Shown here piece by piece: positions 34,774 through 43,577 of a stretch of DNA of 64,000 nt. The stretch comes from CBDFNN01 sp965250215 (lineage in GTDB: Bacteria > Bacteroidota > Rhodothermia > Rhodothermales > DATKEJ01): contig CBDFNN010000004.1 in the NCBI GenBank assembly GCA_965250215.1, positions 4,278,001-4,342,000 on the forward strand, read 5' to 3'. The stretch's first letter is position 1. Each line of letters opens with the position of its first letter. Below the pieces are notes generated by a model that did no database searches, was not told the origin of the DNA, and saw only the letters and a list, made by a program, of their open reading frames with translations. The position numbers and the translations under genes are program-made.

Positions 34774-37296
34774 ATGAATAATTTCGAACTAGACCTAGCC
34801 GGTCCTTGGTCGCTCATCGACGACCAAAAGAAACATGCAATACAGGGAAATCTCCCTGGTAATATTCATCTCGATCTACTCAGCCACAATATAATCCCAG
34901 ACCCTTTCCTCTTCGACAATGAGCGAAAAGTCCAGTGGGTCAGTGATCGTGATTGGAGCTATAGTCGCGACTTCGAGCTAAGTAAAGACGATCCCCTCTT
35001 GTCGGCCGAGACCTATCTCGACATGACGGAGGTGGACACGCTCGCGACCCTCTTTATTAATGGAAAAGAACTGGCCAGCTTCAATAATTTTCATCGTCGG
35101 TGGAAAGTTGATGTGGGCGAACATCTTGTCGCTGGACAAAACACGATCAAACTCGATTTTGCCTCTCCAGTCAACTTTGTAAAAGAAAAGGCCGCCAAAC
35201 AGCATTTGCCAGAATGGTGTGGACCCTTGGAAATCAAAGGTCGGGGACACCTCCGAAAGGCCGCCTGCAACTTTGGATGGGACTGGGGGCCTGTCGTGAC
35301 AACATCGGGAGTCTTAGGTCACATCAAACTGCGCAAAGATCACGGACCAGAAATTGCCGACTATTACCTAAAACAAGATCATGCCGACGAAGACTTGGTC
35401 GTCTTGTCAATCGAAGGAGTCTGTAAGGAGCTCCCAGACGGATTTGCTGTCAGCTGTCGGTTTTTGGATCCGGATGGAACGACTGTCTTTGATCATCAGA
35501 TCACATCGACAAGTGAAAACCAAGAACCACAAACCACGAACCACAAACCAAACGAGAATTCGTTTTCCGTTTCCATTCCCTCCCCTCGTCTCTGGTGGTG
35601 CAAAGGTCTCGGAGATCCAGATCTCTATGAGCTTCGACTTTCAATTCTTGATTCCAAGGGAAAAACCGTCGACGAGAAAAACCAGAAGGTCGGAATTCGG
35701 AAAATCCGACTTGTGACAGAAAAAGATACTTGGGGCGAGTCCTTCCATTTCGAAATCAACGATGTCCCCATCTTTGCAAAGGGCGCCAATTGGATTCCGG
35801 GCGATGCCATTTTCAATCGGATGACGGAGCTCGATTATGCGAGTCTGTTGAATTCATCGGTGGATGCGAACATGAATATGATCCGGATTTGGGGAGGAGG
35901 CTACTATGAGAAGGAGATATTTTATGATCTTTGCGACGAGCTCGGTCTGTTGGTGTGGCAAGACTTCATGTATGGATGTTCTGCCTATCCCTGCAACGAT
36001 CCCGATTTTCTAGAAAACGCCAAGATCGAAGCGGAGGAGCAGATTGTCCGATTGAGAAACCGGACTTGTCTAGCACTTTGGTGCGGCAACAACGAGCTCG
36101 AGCAAGGACTCGTCGGAAAAGGATGGACCAAGGAGCACATGTCATGGGAGGATTATGACAAGTTGTACAATGGGATATTAGCGAATGCAACAGCGGCCTT
36201 AGACCCTGAGACGAACTACTGGCCGGCAAGTCCGCACACGCCACATGGGCAACGGGACGACTTCAACAACCCGACCATGGGGGATGCCCACTTATGGGAT
36301 GTCTGGCATGGGAAGCAGCCATTCGAATGGTATCGTACAGCAGACCATCGCTTCTGCGCGGAATTTGGATTTCAGTCATTTCCAGAGCCCAAGGTTGTAA
36401 ACGCATTTACAAAGCCGGAAGATCGAGAGATCAACTCACCCGTCATGGAATTGCATCAACGAAGTCCGGTTGGAAATTCGCTGATCATGAAATACATGAA
36501 AGACTGGTTTCGTGACCCGAAGGATTTCGATCAAGCGCTCTGGTTGAGTCAATTGCTTCAAGCTTTGGCGATTAAGTATGCCGTAGAACATTGGAGACGA
36601 AATCGTCCTCGATCGATGGGCACATTGTATTGGCAGCTCAATGACTGTTGGCCCGTCGCCAGTTGGTCATCTATCGACTACCACCACAATTGGAAAGCTC
36701 TTCATTTTGCCGCGAAGAAATTTTATGCTCCGATATTGATATCCGTTGTCGAAGACCCTAGGGCCTTGACGATGGACATACACATTTCAAATGATTCTCG
36801 CGATTCATTTGAAGGTCGATTCCATTGGAGCCTTGAGACCTGCTCTGGTGAACTTCTATCTGAAGGAAAAGAGGTCGTGTTGATTAGAGAGCTCTCTTCG
36901 AGCCCCGTGACGCTAATTGACTTGACCGAATCCGTTTCGGGAATGGAAAAGGACGTCATCTTCTTTGTCACCTTGGAGGACATCGAAGGCCAGATCATAT
37001 CAGAGAATTGCAGCTCCTTCGTCAAACCCAAAGACCTCAGCTTGGCGGATCCAGGGCTTAGCTTCGATATTCAATCGGATAAGGAGGATGGATCGTATTT
37101 ACTAAGTATCAAGGCTAAGCGTCCATCACCATGGGTTTGGCTATCCACGTCTCATGATCAAACTCTGTTTTCAGATAATTTCTTCGCCATGAAGTCAAAC
37201 GAGACGAGACAGATATTGGTGGAATCGAGCGAACACTCAGGCGTGCATCTGAATGAAATGATACATCTGCATTCGATATCTCAGGACTATTTCTAG
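34774..37296 (+). CDS. glycoside hydrolase family 2, beta-mannosidase-like
   Basis: An 840-residue enzyme expected to release mannose from the non-reducing ends of beta-mannosides. Domain order is that of GH2 mannosidases: N-terminal sugar-binding jelly roll (LAGPWSLID, GNLPGNIHLDLL), Ig-like domain, TIM barrel with acid/base Glu441 in LALWCGNNELEQG, nucleophile Glu530 in FCAEFGFQSFPE, and C-terminal beta domains. No signal peptide is visible, so it is probably cytosolic. ATG 34774 is preferred over the TTG at 34753. An in-frame heptamer array (35515-35549) adds a Gln/Asn/Pro-rich loop at about residues 248-259. Confidence 0.93.
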   Translation: MNNFELDLAGPWSLIDDQKKHAIQGNLPGNIHLDLLSHNIIPDPFLFDNERKVQWVSDRDWSYSRDFELSKDDPLLSAETYLDMTEVDTLATLFINGKELASFNNFHRRWKVDVGEHLVAGQNTIKLDFASPVNFVKEKAAKQHLPEWCGPLEIKGRGHLRKAACNFGWDWGPVVTTSGVLGHIKLRKDHGPEIADYYLKQDHADEDLVVLSIEGVCKELPDGFAVSCRFLDPDGTTVFDHQITSTSENQEPQTTNHKPNENSFSVSIPSPRLWWCKGLGDPDLYELRLSILDSKGKTVDEKNQKVGIRKIRLVTEKDTWGESFHFEINDVPIFAKGANWIPGDAIFNRMTELDYASLLNSSVDANMNMIRIWGGGYYEKEIFYDLCDELGLLVWQDFMYGCSAYPCNDPDFLENAKIEAEEQIVRLRNRTCLALWCGNNELEQGLVGKGWTKEHMSWEDYDKLYNGILANATAALDPETNYWPASPHTPHGQRDDFNNPTMGDAHLWDVWHGKQPFEWYRTADHRFCAEFGFQSFPEPKVVNAFTKPEDREINSPVMELHQRSPVGNSLIMKYMKDWFRDPKDFDQALWLSQLLQALAIKYAVEHWRRNRPRSMGTLYWQLNDCWPVASWSSIDYHHNWKALHFAAKKFYAPILISVVEDPRALTMDIHISNDSRDSFEGRFHWSLETCSGELLSEGKEVVLIRELSSSPVTLIDLTESVSGMEKDVIFFVTLEDIEGQIISENCSSFVKPKDLSLADPGLSFDIQSDKEDGSYLLSIKAKRPSPWVWLSTSHDQTLFSDNFFAMKSNETRQILVESSEHSGVHLNEMIHLHSISQDYF
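35515..35549. repeat. in-frame heptamer array inside the beta-mannosidase gene
   Basis: Five 7-bp units ending in ACC (gaaaacc, aagaacc, acaaacc, acgaacc, acaaacc). On the other strand this is the GGTTNNT theme seen at 14502, 18559 and 44509. It encodes ENQEPQTTNHKPN. Confidence 0.85.
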
Positions 37297-37672
37297 TACG
37301 CTGCTGCGATAATATTTGCATATCACTGATATACATCATGGAAGGTGATCGAGATCATTCCCAGACCAGACCTCTCTCACTCTGCAGCTCAATAGAAAAT
37401 GACATCACCGTGCCTAGATTGCATCTAGGTGATTTTCCAAATTGTACCTTCAATGTGTGATTTAGAAAAGCCGATCGAAAGGTCGGCTTTTCTTTTGCCC
37501 TTTCGCCTGATTGCTATTGGCTTGCTCCTTAAGCAATGAGATAAAATTGACCTCCATTCGAAATATTGTCCGATCCTAGTATAGACTTGTGAGTAGCACC
37601 GAAGATTGCTTGATCTCACACTATCCTCAACTATGCCAAGCAACAAGCACGAACCCCAAATTAGATACTCTC
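37297..37672. other. intergenic region with two hairpins before ettA
   Basis: No gene seen. A small stem CCTAGAT/ATCTAGG with a 3-base loop (37413-37429) precedes a true terminator at 37466-37496. The ettA promoter must lie after that. Confidence 0.5.
37466..37496 (+). terminator. intrinsic terminator after the beta-mannosidase gene
   Basis: AAAAGCCGA and TCGGCTTTT form a perfect 9-bp stem around an 8-base loop, followed by a T-rich stretch (tctttt). Confidence 0.9.
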
Positions 37673-39346
37673 TTGGACGATAAGAAAATCATATTCTCGA
37701 TGTCTCGCGTAGGCAAAGTCTACCAATCGACGAAGAAGCAAGTCCTTCGCGACATCAGTCTTTCCTTTTACTATGGCGCCAAAATTGGCGTTCTGGGCCT
37801 CAACGGTTCTGGAAAGAGTACTCTGCTCAAGATCATTGCTGGCATGGACGAGGACTACAACGGCACGATCGATTCTAGTAAGAACACAAGTTTTGGCTAC
37901 CTATCACAAGAGCCCGAGCTCGATCCAGAAAAGACAGTCAAAGAAATTGTCGAAGAAGGCGTGCACGAGCAGGTCGCGATTATCAAAGCCTATAACGCGG
38001 TCAACGAGCAATTCGCCGAACCCGATGCAGACTTCGACGCCCTCATGGAGAAGCAAGCAAAACTGCAGGAGAAAATTGATCACCAAGGATTGTGGGATCT
38101 CGATTCCAAAATCGAAATGGCGATGGATGCCTTGCGGACTCCTCCAGGAGACTCAGCGGTAACTCACCTATCTGGTGGTGAAAAAAGACGTGTGGCTTTG
38201 TGCCGCCTTCTTCTGCAAGAGCCCGATGTCCTCCTCCTAGACGAGCCAACAAATCACCTCGATGCGGAAAGTGTCTCGTGGCTGGAGCAGCATCTTGCGC
38301 AATACGCAGGAACCATTATTGCCGTCACACACGACAGGTACTTCCTCGATAACGTGGCCGGCTGGATTCTGGAGCTCGATCGCGGACATGGTATTCCTTT
38401 CCAAGGCAACTACTCCTCTTGGTTGGAACAGAAGCACGACAGACTTGCTTTGGAGGACCGACAAAATGACAAGCGAAAGAAGGCACTTGCTGAGGAGCTC
38501 GAGTGGGTTCGGGCAAATCCTAAAGGTCGACGAGCAAAATCGAAGGCTAGAATCGCGGCCTATGAGAAAATGGCAGAAGAGCAAGCTGTGAAACGGAATG
38601 ACACTCTGGAGATCCCGATCCCTCCCGGCGAGCGACTCGGGAAAGTCGTCATTCAGGCAGAAGGTGTTCGCAAGGCCTTTGGGGACAAACTGCTTGTCGA
38701 TAATATGACTTTCTCTCTACCTCCCGGTGGAATTATCGGCGTTGTAGGACCGAACGGAGCGGGTAAAACAACGCTCTTCAAAATGATCACTGGAGAGGAG
38801 CAAGCAGACGAGGGGACGATGACTATCGGTTCAACGGTTCAACTTGGATACATCAGCCAAGACCGACCATTGGATCCAACAAAGACCGTATGGCAAGAAG
38901 TCTCTGATGAGCTGGATGAAATTCAAGTCGGGAAGCGAACTATCAGTTCACGGGCCTATGTCGGACGATTCAATTTCGCCGGACAGGATCAGCAAAAGTT
39001 GGTCACAGAGCTTTCTGGCGGAGAGCGAAACAGGCTTCACCTTGCTAAGATGTTAAAGGAAGGGGCGAACGTTTTGCTACTGGATGAGCCGACGAATGAC
39101 TTGGATGTCGGTACGCTTCGATCTTTGGAAGAGGCTTTACTCGACTTCGTCGGCTGTGCTGTGGTGATCTCGCACGATAGGTGGTTTTTGGATCGAATCG
39201 CTACTCACATTCTCGCCTTCGAAGGAAACAGCGAGGTCATTTGGTTTGATGGCAACTACTCAGATTACGAGGAAAACCGTAAGGAGCGACTTGGGCATGA
39301 GGCTGATCAGCCGCATCGGGTGAAGTATAAGAAGATGGTGAGATAA
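37673..39346 (+). CDS. ettA: ABC-F translational throttle protein, EttA type
   Basis: A soluble tandem ATPase that binds the ribosomal E site and adjusts translation to ATP supply. Both nucleotide-binding domains are complete: Walker A GLNGSGKSTLL and VGPNGAGKTTLF, signatures LSGGEKRRVALCRLL and LSGGERNRLHLAKML, and Walker B VLLLDEPTNHLD and VLLLDEPTNDLD. The P-site tRNA-interaction linker and arm lie between them (WVRANPKGRRAKSKARI). TTG 37673 gives a 557-residue protein starting DDKKIIFSM, matching the family; GTG 37589 would add 28 residues with no counterpart. The stop codon is followed after one base by sixteen perfect octamers. Confidence 0.93.
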   Translation: MDDKKIIFSMSRVGKVYQSTKKQVLRDISLSFYYGAKIGVLGLNGSGKSTLLKIIAGMDEDYNGTIDSSKNTSFGYLSQEPELDPEKTVKEIVEEGVHEQVAIIKAYNAVNEQFAEPDADFDALMEKQAKLQEKIDHQGLWDLDSKIEMAMDALRTPPGDSAVTHLSGGEKRRVALCRLLLQEPDVLLLDEPTNHLDAESVSWLEQHLAQYAGTIIAVTHDRYFLDNVAGWILELDRGHGIPFQGNYSSWLEQKHDRLALEDRQNDKRKKALAEELEWVRANPKGRRAKSKARIAAYEKMAEEQAVKRNDTLEIPIPPGERLGKVVIQAEGVRKAFGDKLLVDNMTFSLPPGGIIGVVGPNGAGKTTLFKMITGEEQADEGTMTIGSTVQLGYISQDRPLDPTKTVWQEVSDELDEIQVGKRTISSRAYVGRFNFAGQDQQKLVTELSGGERNRLHLAKMLKEGANVLLLDEPTNDLDVGTLRSLEEALLDFVGCAVVISHDRWFLDRIATHILAFEGNSEVIWFDGNYSDYEENRKERLGHEADQPHRVKYKKMVR

Positions 39347-39347
39347 T

Positions 39348-39475
39348 CGATTGTCCGATTGTCCGATTGTCCGATTGTCCGATTGTCCGATTGTCCGATT
39401 GTCCGATTGTCCGATTGTCCGATTGTCCGATTGTCCGATTGTCCGATTGTCCGATTGTCCGATTGTCCGATTGTC
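39348..39475. repeat. perfect octamer array, 16 copies of CGATTGTC
   Basis: 128 bp made of exactly sixteen identical 8-bp units, starting one base after the ettA stop codon. Because 8 is not a multiple of 3, every frame cycles through eight codons, giving spurious ORFs on both strands. It is the only long array in the window with no unit variation, so it probably expanded recently. Confidence 0.98.
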
Positions 39476-39504
39476 CCCAAAACTTACTTTGACAAATCGC
39501 CTTG

Positions 39505-39858
39505 TCAAGAGCTTCGCTTAAATTTAATGAGGCCGCTTAGCATTTTTTTGACGTCGATCGTTTTGGAATTGAGGTCTCGCATTAGGTCTTTTGAAATCAG
39601 ATCCAATTTATTCATGTAGAGGAGGTGATGCTCAACTTCGGTCGCTGAACCAAAACCAATTTGGAAATACCTTGCTTGCTCTTTCGTGGAATTCTTGCCA
39701 CAACCCTCAGCAATGTTTGTTGATATTGAATAGGCTGATCTTCTTATCTGATCGATAACGTATTTGTCCCGCCAATGCAGGTCCGACGTAAGAACGTGAA
39801 TTTCATAACTCAGCTCAAAGGCGTGTTTCCACACACGAAGATTCTTAAAGTCTTTCAT
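39505..39858 (-). CDS. S23-type four-helix bundle protein
   Basis: A 117-residue all-helical protein of the family first found in intervening sequences of 23S rRNA genes and related to Avd of diversity-generating retroelements. The start MKDFKNLRVWKHAFEL is the standard one (ATG 39858), followed by IRRSAYSISTNIAEGCGK and the FGSATEVEHHLLYMNKLDLI helix. Here the gene stands alone with no rRNA or reverse transcriptase nearby. The molecular role of free-standing members is unknown. It sits between the perfect octamer array (39348-39475) and an opposite-orientation octamer array (39997-40064). Confidence 0.9.
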   Translation of the reverse strand: MKDFKNLRVWKHAFELSYEIHVLTSDLHWRDKYVIDQIRRSAYSISTNIAEGCGKNSTKEQARYFQIGFGSATEVEHHLLYMNKLDLISKDLMRDLNSKTIDVKKMLSGLIKFKRSS

Positions 39859-39996
39859 CTTCTTTATAGATAAAGACACGAATCCCGATAAGTCATAACG
39901 ACTCACTGGACTTGAATCTTAAATGCCAGCCAGACAAGAAGAGGCATACAAATAGTCGCTTTCTTGGGCTTCGGAAAGAATCGAACAATTTGTATT

Positions 39997-40064
39997 TCGG
40001 TAATCGGACCTCGGATAGTCGGAGTATCGATCTTCTGACCTCGGACCATCGGATAATCGAACTA
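39997..40064. repeat. degenerate octamer array (TCGG theme)
   Basis: About eight units, mostly 8 bp and two of 7 bp, such as tcggatag, tcggagta, tcggacca, tcggataa. The last two words also occur together, in the same order, at 13212-13227. Orientation is opposite to 39348-39475. Confidence 0.8.
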
Positions 40065-40108
40065 GGATCCCCTTCCCTAGCGATTTGTAAGGTCATAACA
40101 TCTACTCT

Positions 40109-41782
40109 ATGGCTATGACTTTCAATTTTCTCGCACGCCGTCCGAAATCGTCGATCTTCGGTACTTGTCTGCTTCTGGCTGTTCTCGTGCTCGTTTCCAG
40201 TTTTCAGTCCGACGACCTCTATTTTTCGATCAAGAAAAATCTCAAAATCTTCGGAGCGGTCTACGAAAAGCTGACCTTGGAATACGTAGAACCGGTTGAT
40301 CCAGAACGATTTCTAAGGGGCGGTATGGAGGCCATGCTAAAAGACCTCGATCCCTACACGGTATTTTACGATGAGGCTACGCATACCGATATCGAAATCG
40401 CGCAACAAGGTAGCATAGCAGGTGTCGGTCTGACGATTGGCGTGAAGGAAAGCCGACTGGTCGTCCTCGATCTACTTCCTGGGTTCAAAGGCTTTGAAAC
40501 TGGCTTGCGAAGGGGCGACGTGTTGAAGTCAATTAATGGCCGATCTACAGAGGGCTTGTCACCGGCGGATGTCGGGGTACTATTAAAAGGAGATGCTGGG
40601 ACATTCGTGAATCTCGAGGTGTCGAGGTCTGGCACTCCTAGTCCTCTTGAATTCACCATCGAACGAACGCGGGTTAGAAACCAGAGCGTGTCTTATGTCG
40701 GGCTCGTTCCTGGTTCAGAAAATACAGGTTATATCAAGCTTGATAGATTTGGAGCTCGCTCTTATGACGAAATTAAGACGGGGCTAAGAATGCTCATGGA
40801 GGAAGATGGAGCCGAATCCTTGATCCTCGACTTCAGGGGAAATCCCGGAGGACTTTTAATAAGCGCTGTGGACATCGTGAGTCTTTTTACTCCGTTAAAT
40901 GAGATGGCAGTAAGCATGAAAGGGAAGAGTCCCGAATCGGTCGAAGAATTCCGAACTCGCTTCAATCCCTTTACAACCGAGATGCCTCTTGCCATTCTTA
41001 TGGACAGCGTAAGTGCTTCGGCGAGTGAGGTCGTTGGGGGTGCCATACAAGATTTGGATCGCGGTCTAATTATCGGTGAGACCTCTTTCGGCAAAGGTCT
41101 AGTTCAGCGGACAAGTCGGCTACCCTACAATACTTCGATTAACGTAACTGTGGCCAAATATTATTCGCCCAGTGGACGTTGCATTCAGGCCGTCACATAC
41201 GGTAAAAACGGAACGAGAATTGACATCCCAGACTCATTGCGGTCTGAGTTCACAACTCGAGCCGGCAGAGTAGTCCGTGACGGAGGCGGCATTGAACCAG
41301 ATGTAAAAGTTACCAGAAAGTCTCTAAGCGATACGGAGAAGGCTCTCGCCCAGCGATCTGCTTATCGTCTATTCGCCGCTGAATATGCCTCACGTAATTC
41401 GGACATAGCGACAGATTTTCAAGCCGATGATTCCGTATTTACGGAATTTGAGAAGTGGGTGAAAAGTCAGAATTACAAGATCGAGAGTAGTTCGAATAGA
41501 CTAACTTCTTCCTTGTTGAGATCTCTGAAATCGCAAGGTTATAGTAATTCCATAGAGAAGCTCGAGGATTTAAAATCTTCGATTGAGTCGGAGCTTGGAG
41601 ATGAGCTAAGGACTAACAAAGACAGGATTCAGAGACGTCTAAGCCGAGAGGTCCTTGCTCAGTTTCATCCACAAGAAAAAGTAATCGAGTCCGAATTGAA
41701 AAAAGACGAACTAATCGACATCGCGATCGATCACCTCAAAGATGCCAAGAAGTATAATGGTATTCTTAGAGGTGAGAAGTAA
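40109..41782 (+). CDS. C-terminal processing peptidase (S41, CtpA family)
   Basis: A 557-residue periplasmic serine protease. An N-terminal hydrophobic segment (about 16-32, IFGTCLLLAVLVLVSSF) exports or anchors it. A PDZ domain covers about 95-185 (GVGLTIGVKE, GLRRGDVLKSINGRS). The catalytic core has the Ser-Lys dyad: Ser304 in SVSASASEVVGGA and Lys329 in SFGKGLVQ, with the 25-residue spacing of known Prc/CtpA enzymes. A helical C-terminal extension of about 160 residues follows, as in Bacteroidota homologues. Such proteases trim or degrade envelope proteins. The stop codon overlaps the start of the next gene by one base (TAATG), so the two are translationally linked. Confidence 0.94.
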   Translation: MAMTFNFLARRPKSSIFGTCLLLAVLVLVSSFQSDDLYFSIKKNLKIFGAVYEKLTLEYVEPVDPERFLRGGMEAMLKDLDPYTVFYDEATHTDIEIAQQGSIAGVGLTIGVKESRLVVLDLLPGFKGFETGLRRGDVLKSINGRSTEGLSPADVGVLLKGDAGTFVNLEVSRSGTPSPLEFTIERTRVRNQSVSYVGLVPGSENTGYIKLDRFGARSYDEIKTGLRMLMEEDGAESLILDFRGNPGGLLISAVDIVSLFTPLNEMAVSMKGKSPESVEEFRTRFNPFTTEMPLAILMDSVSASASEVVGGAIQDLDRGLIIGETSFGKGLVQRTSRLPYNTSINVTVAKYYSPSGRCIQAVTYGKNGTRIDIPDSLRSEFTTRAGRVVRDGGGIEPDVKVTRKSLSDTEKALAQRSAYRLFAAEYASRNSDIATDFQADDSVFTEFEKWVKSQNYKIESSSNRLTSSLLRSLKSQGYSNSIEKLEDLKSSIESELGDELRTNKDRIQRRLSREVLAQFHPQEKVIESELKKDELIDIAIDHLKDAKKYNGILRGEK

Positions 41783-42630
41783 TGGAACTAGAACTGTACC
41801 AAATCGCCATCTTTATTCTGATTGGCGGATTCGCAGGATTTATTGCTGGATTAGTGGGCGTTGGAGGCGGTGTTATATTTGCACCGGTGCTACTCTTTGC
41901 CTATCAAACACTTGGCATGCCCGATTCGCAAATCACTCAGGTAACGATCGCGACAAGCTTGCTCTGCACGGTATTCGCATCCGGCGGCGGATCGTATCGG
42001 CATTTCAAATCTGGGAATGTCATTCCGAAGCTGGCTTTGCTTGTTGGACTGTTCAGCATCGTTGCCATCACGCTGACAACTTCTCTGATTACAACTCAGC
42101 CCTGGTATGACAAAGATGTCTTCAGGATGGTCTTCGGCGCGATGCTCGTGATCGTAGCCCTACGAATGCTACCCTCCAAAAAAGAGCCCCCAGCCGTAGA
42201 TGGAGGCTCTGATACTTCATCGGATAAGAGACCTTGGTATACCTTAGCAGGCATTGGAGGCATAGCAGGTTTTGTATCCTCAGCAGCCGGTGTTGGAGGT
42301 GGAGTGGTTTTAGTACCCTCCTATAACAAGTTGCTCAAGTACCCTATTCTCAAGTCAGTCGGAAGCTCCACCGCGACGATTACAATAATCACGACGACCG
42401 GAGTTCTGAACTACATCTACCAAGGATATCAAGCACCGGAGCTCTTTGGCCCCCTCGGTTTTGTGGATTACAAAACTGGTTTGCTTCTAGCCATTCCAGC
42501 CATTTTTACCTCCCAATGGGGTGCGCTTGTTGCTTCCAAAATGGATCGCGCTAAACTTCGACTCGGCTTTTCACTTCTCGCCGCAATCGTCGCCGTAAGA
42601 ATGATCTGGTCGGTTACCCTAGGATCTTAG
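41782..42630 (+). CDS. TauE/SafE family sulfite or organosulfonate exporter-like protein
   Basis: A 282-residue integral inner-membrane protein with about eight membrane segments in two repeated halves. Each half starts with a glycine-rich signature (GFAGFIAGLVGVGGGVIFAPVL and GIAGFVSSAAGVGGGVVLVPS), diagnostic of the TauE/SafE family. Members export sulfite, sulfoacetate or similar anions, but substrates are rarely known. It shares one base with ctpA. A dodecin gene converges on it and overlaps its last 4 bp. Confidence 0.92.
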   Translation: MELELYQIAIFILIGGFAGFIAGLVGVGGGVIFAPVLLFAYQTLGMPDSQITQVTIATSLLCTVFASGGGSYRHFKSGNVIPKLALLVGLFSIVAITLTTSLITTQPWYDKDVFRMVFGAMLVIVALRMLPSKKEPPAVDGGSDTSSDKRPWYTLAGIGGIAGFVSSAAGVGGGVVLVPSYNKLLKYPILKSVGSSTATITIITTTGVLNYIYQGYQAPELFGPLGFVDYKTGLLLAIPAIFTSQWGALVASKMDRAKLRLGFSLLAAIVAVRMIWSVTLGS

Positions 42631-42836
42631 TCGTCGTTCTTAACAACAAAGGTGATGTTGGCATTGCATCGGTACTTGACAATTTTGCCATCCTCAACAA
42701 CGGCTTGCTGATCCTTGATGTAAAGTGACTTGATATTGTTGACAGTCTTGCTCACCTGCTTAACGCAGCTTGCTGCGGCATCTTCCCATGACTCGTCAGA
42801 CTCTCCAATAACTTCAATAACTTTTGCTATAGACAT
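42627..42836 (-). CDS. dodecin family flavin-binding protein
   Basis: A 69-residue protein that in known members assembles into a hollow dodecamer and stores riboflavin or FMN. The sequence follows the family throughout: KVIEVIGESDESWEDAAAS, then KSLYIKDQQAVVEDGKIVKYR and a final strand NITFVV. The expected flavin-stacking tryptophan is present (SWEDA). The TAG/TTA ends of this and the TauE gene overlap by 4 bp. The promoter lies in the gene-free stretch on its right. Confidence 0.93.
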   Translation of the reverse strand: MSIAKVIEVIGESDESWEDAAASCVKQVSKTVNNIKSLYIKDQQAVVEDGKIVKYRCNANITFVVKNDD

Positions 42837-42946
42837 AATCTTTATTAAGGTTTAGTTTTTTGTTTGCACCGATATGATTGATTTGTACCAAAAAGCTGCG
42901 GAAGCTTTTCTAAATCAAAATCGATTGTTAACTACTCGAACATAAC

Positions 42947-42981
42947 AAAAAAAAAGCCCCTAGACCAAAGGCCTAGAGGCT
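42947..42981 (-). terminator. terminator of the structured RNA
   Basis: On the minus strand AGCCTCTAG pairs with CTAGGGGCT (one mismatch), with a nested GCC/GG stem, followed by nine Ts at 42947-42955. No coding gene precedes it on this strand. Confidence 0.85.
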
Positions 42982-43200
42982 AAAACTGTTCGACGCGATT
43001 CCCTAGAAGTCTGAACTTCTATCTTGACAAAGCTTGCACTCTATCTAGGTTTCCAAACCTACTTCAAGGGAAGTCTCTTATTGAATTCGTTGCAAGCAAC
43101 TCCTTCAAGTACCGGCTATTACCTACCAGAGAGAAGTGGGTAAAGGGTAATTTCCCGAAGGTCCTTACACCGATCAAGTTTACATACTTTCGTCGACTCT
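42947..43200 (-). ncRNA. candidate structured non-coding RNA of about 250 nt
   Basis: The minus strand can fold into a closed, multi-branched structure that ends in an intrinsic terminator. Helices seen by eye are: closing stem TCGACG (43191-43196) with CGTCGA (42990-42995); CTTGA (43174-43178) with TCAAG (43023-43027); a UUCG-capped hairpin near 43140-43172; stacked helices 43133-43137/43061-43065 and 43128-43132/43074-43078; a hairpin with TTGAA/TTCAA, a tandem G-A internal loop and GTTG/CAAC (43081-43108); AGGTTTGGAAACCT; and a perfect 7-bp hairpin (43004-43021). There is no coding frame. I do not see the cores of tmRNA, RNase P or SRP RNA. The 5' end is approximate. Confidence 0.6.
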
Positions 43201-43420
43201 CTCCGAATTGCTCCGGTGCTTTTCTCGATTTCTATCCCCGTTTTACTGGTTATTTCCATCTCGATCCGCGTTTGCGAAATTCGACTACCTCATGCAGCCT
43301 AGAGAAACAGTCGCGCCAAAGAACAGCCCAGAATTAACTGGTAATCACATTGTACAGAAAATAAGAAGGACTTGTCAAGGGTCTGTTGATAAAAGGTGAA
43401 GGTTCATTTATCCTTCATAA

Positions 43421-43455
43421 TAGTTATTGGTTATTAGTCTTTGGTTATTAGTAAG
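43421..43455. repeat. heptamer array (TGGTTAT/TAGTTAT)
   Basis: Five 7-bp units (tagttat, tggttat, tagtctt, tggttat, tagtaag) in the gene-free stretch. Confidence 0.85.
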
Positions 43456-43577
43456 ATACAGAAAACTAAAAGCGCTTCCGAATTTCCCGTAAACAGCTTA
43501 AGACCGTGGAAAACCTGACCATTGAGGACTTGGGTTTCCAAAATTTTCAAAATACATATGACAAATAGCCAAATAGC

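Noticed and set aside
39348..39475. CRISPR array
   Set aside because: The units are 8 bp, directly adjacent and without spacers; no cas gene is present.
39359..39619. Protein-like frames with an eight-residue repeat (SDCPIVRL) over the octamer array
   Set aside because: They arise on both strands because eight-base units give an eight-codon period without stops. No start signal or non-repeat domain supports a gene.
43208..43399. 63-codon frame in the gene-free stretch
   Set aside because: No ribosome-binding site or recognisable sequence, and it overlaps the repeated RNA-like segment.
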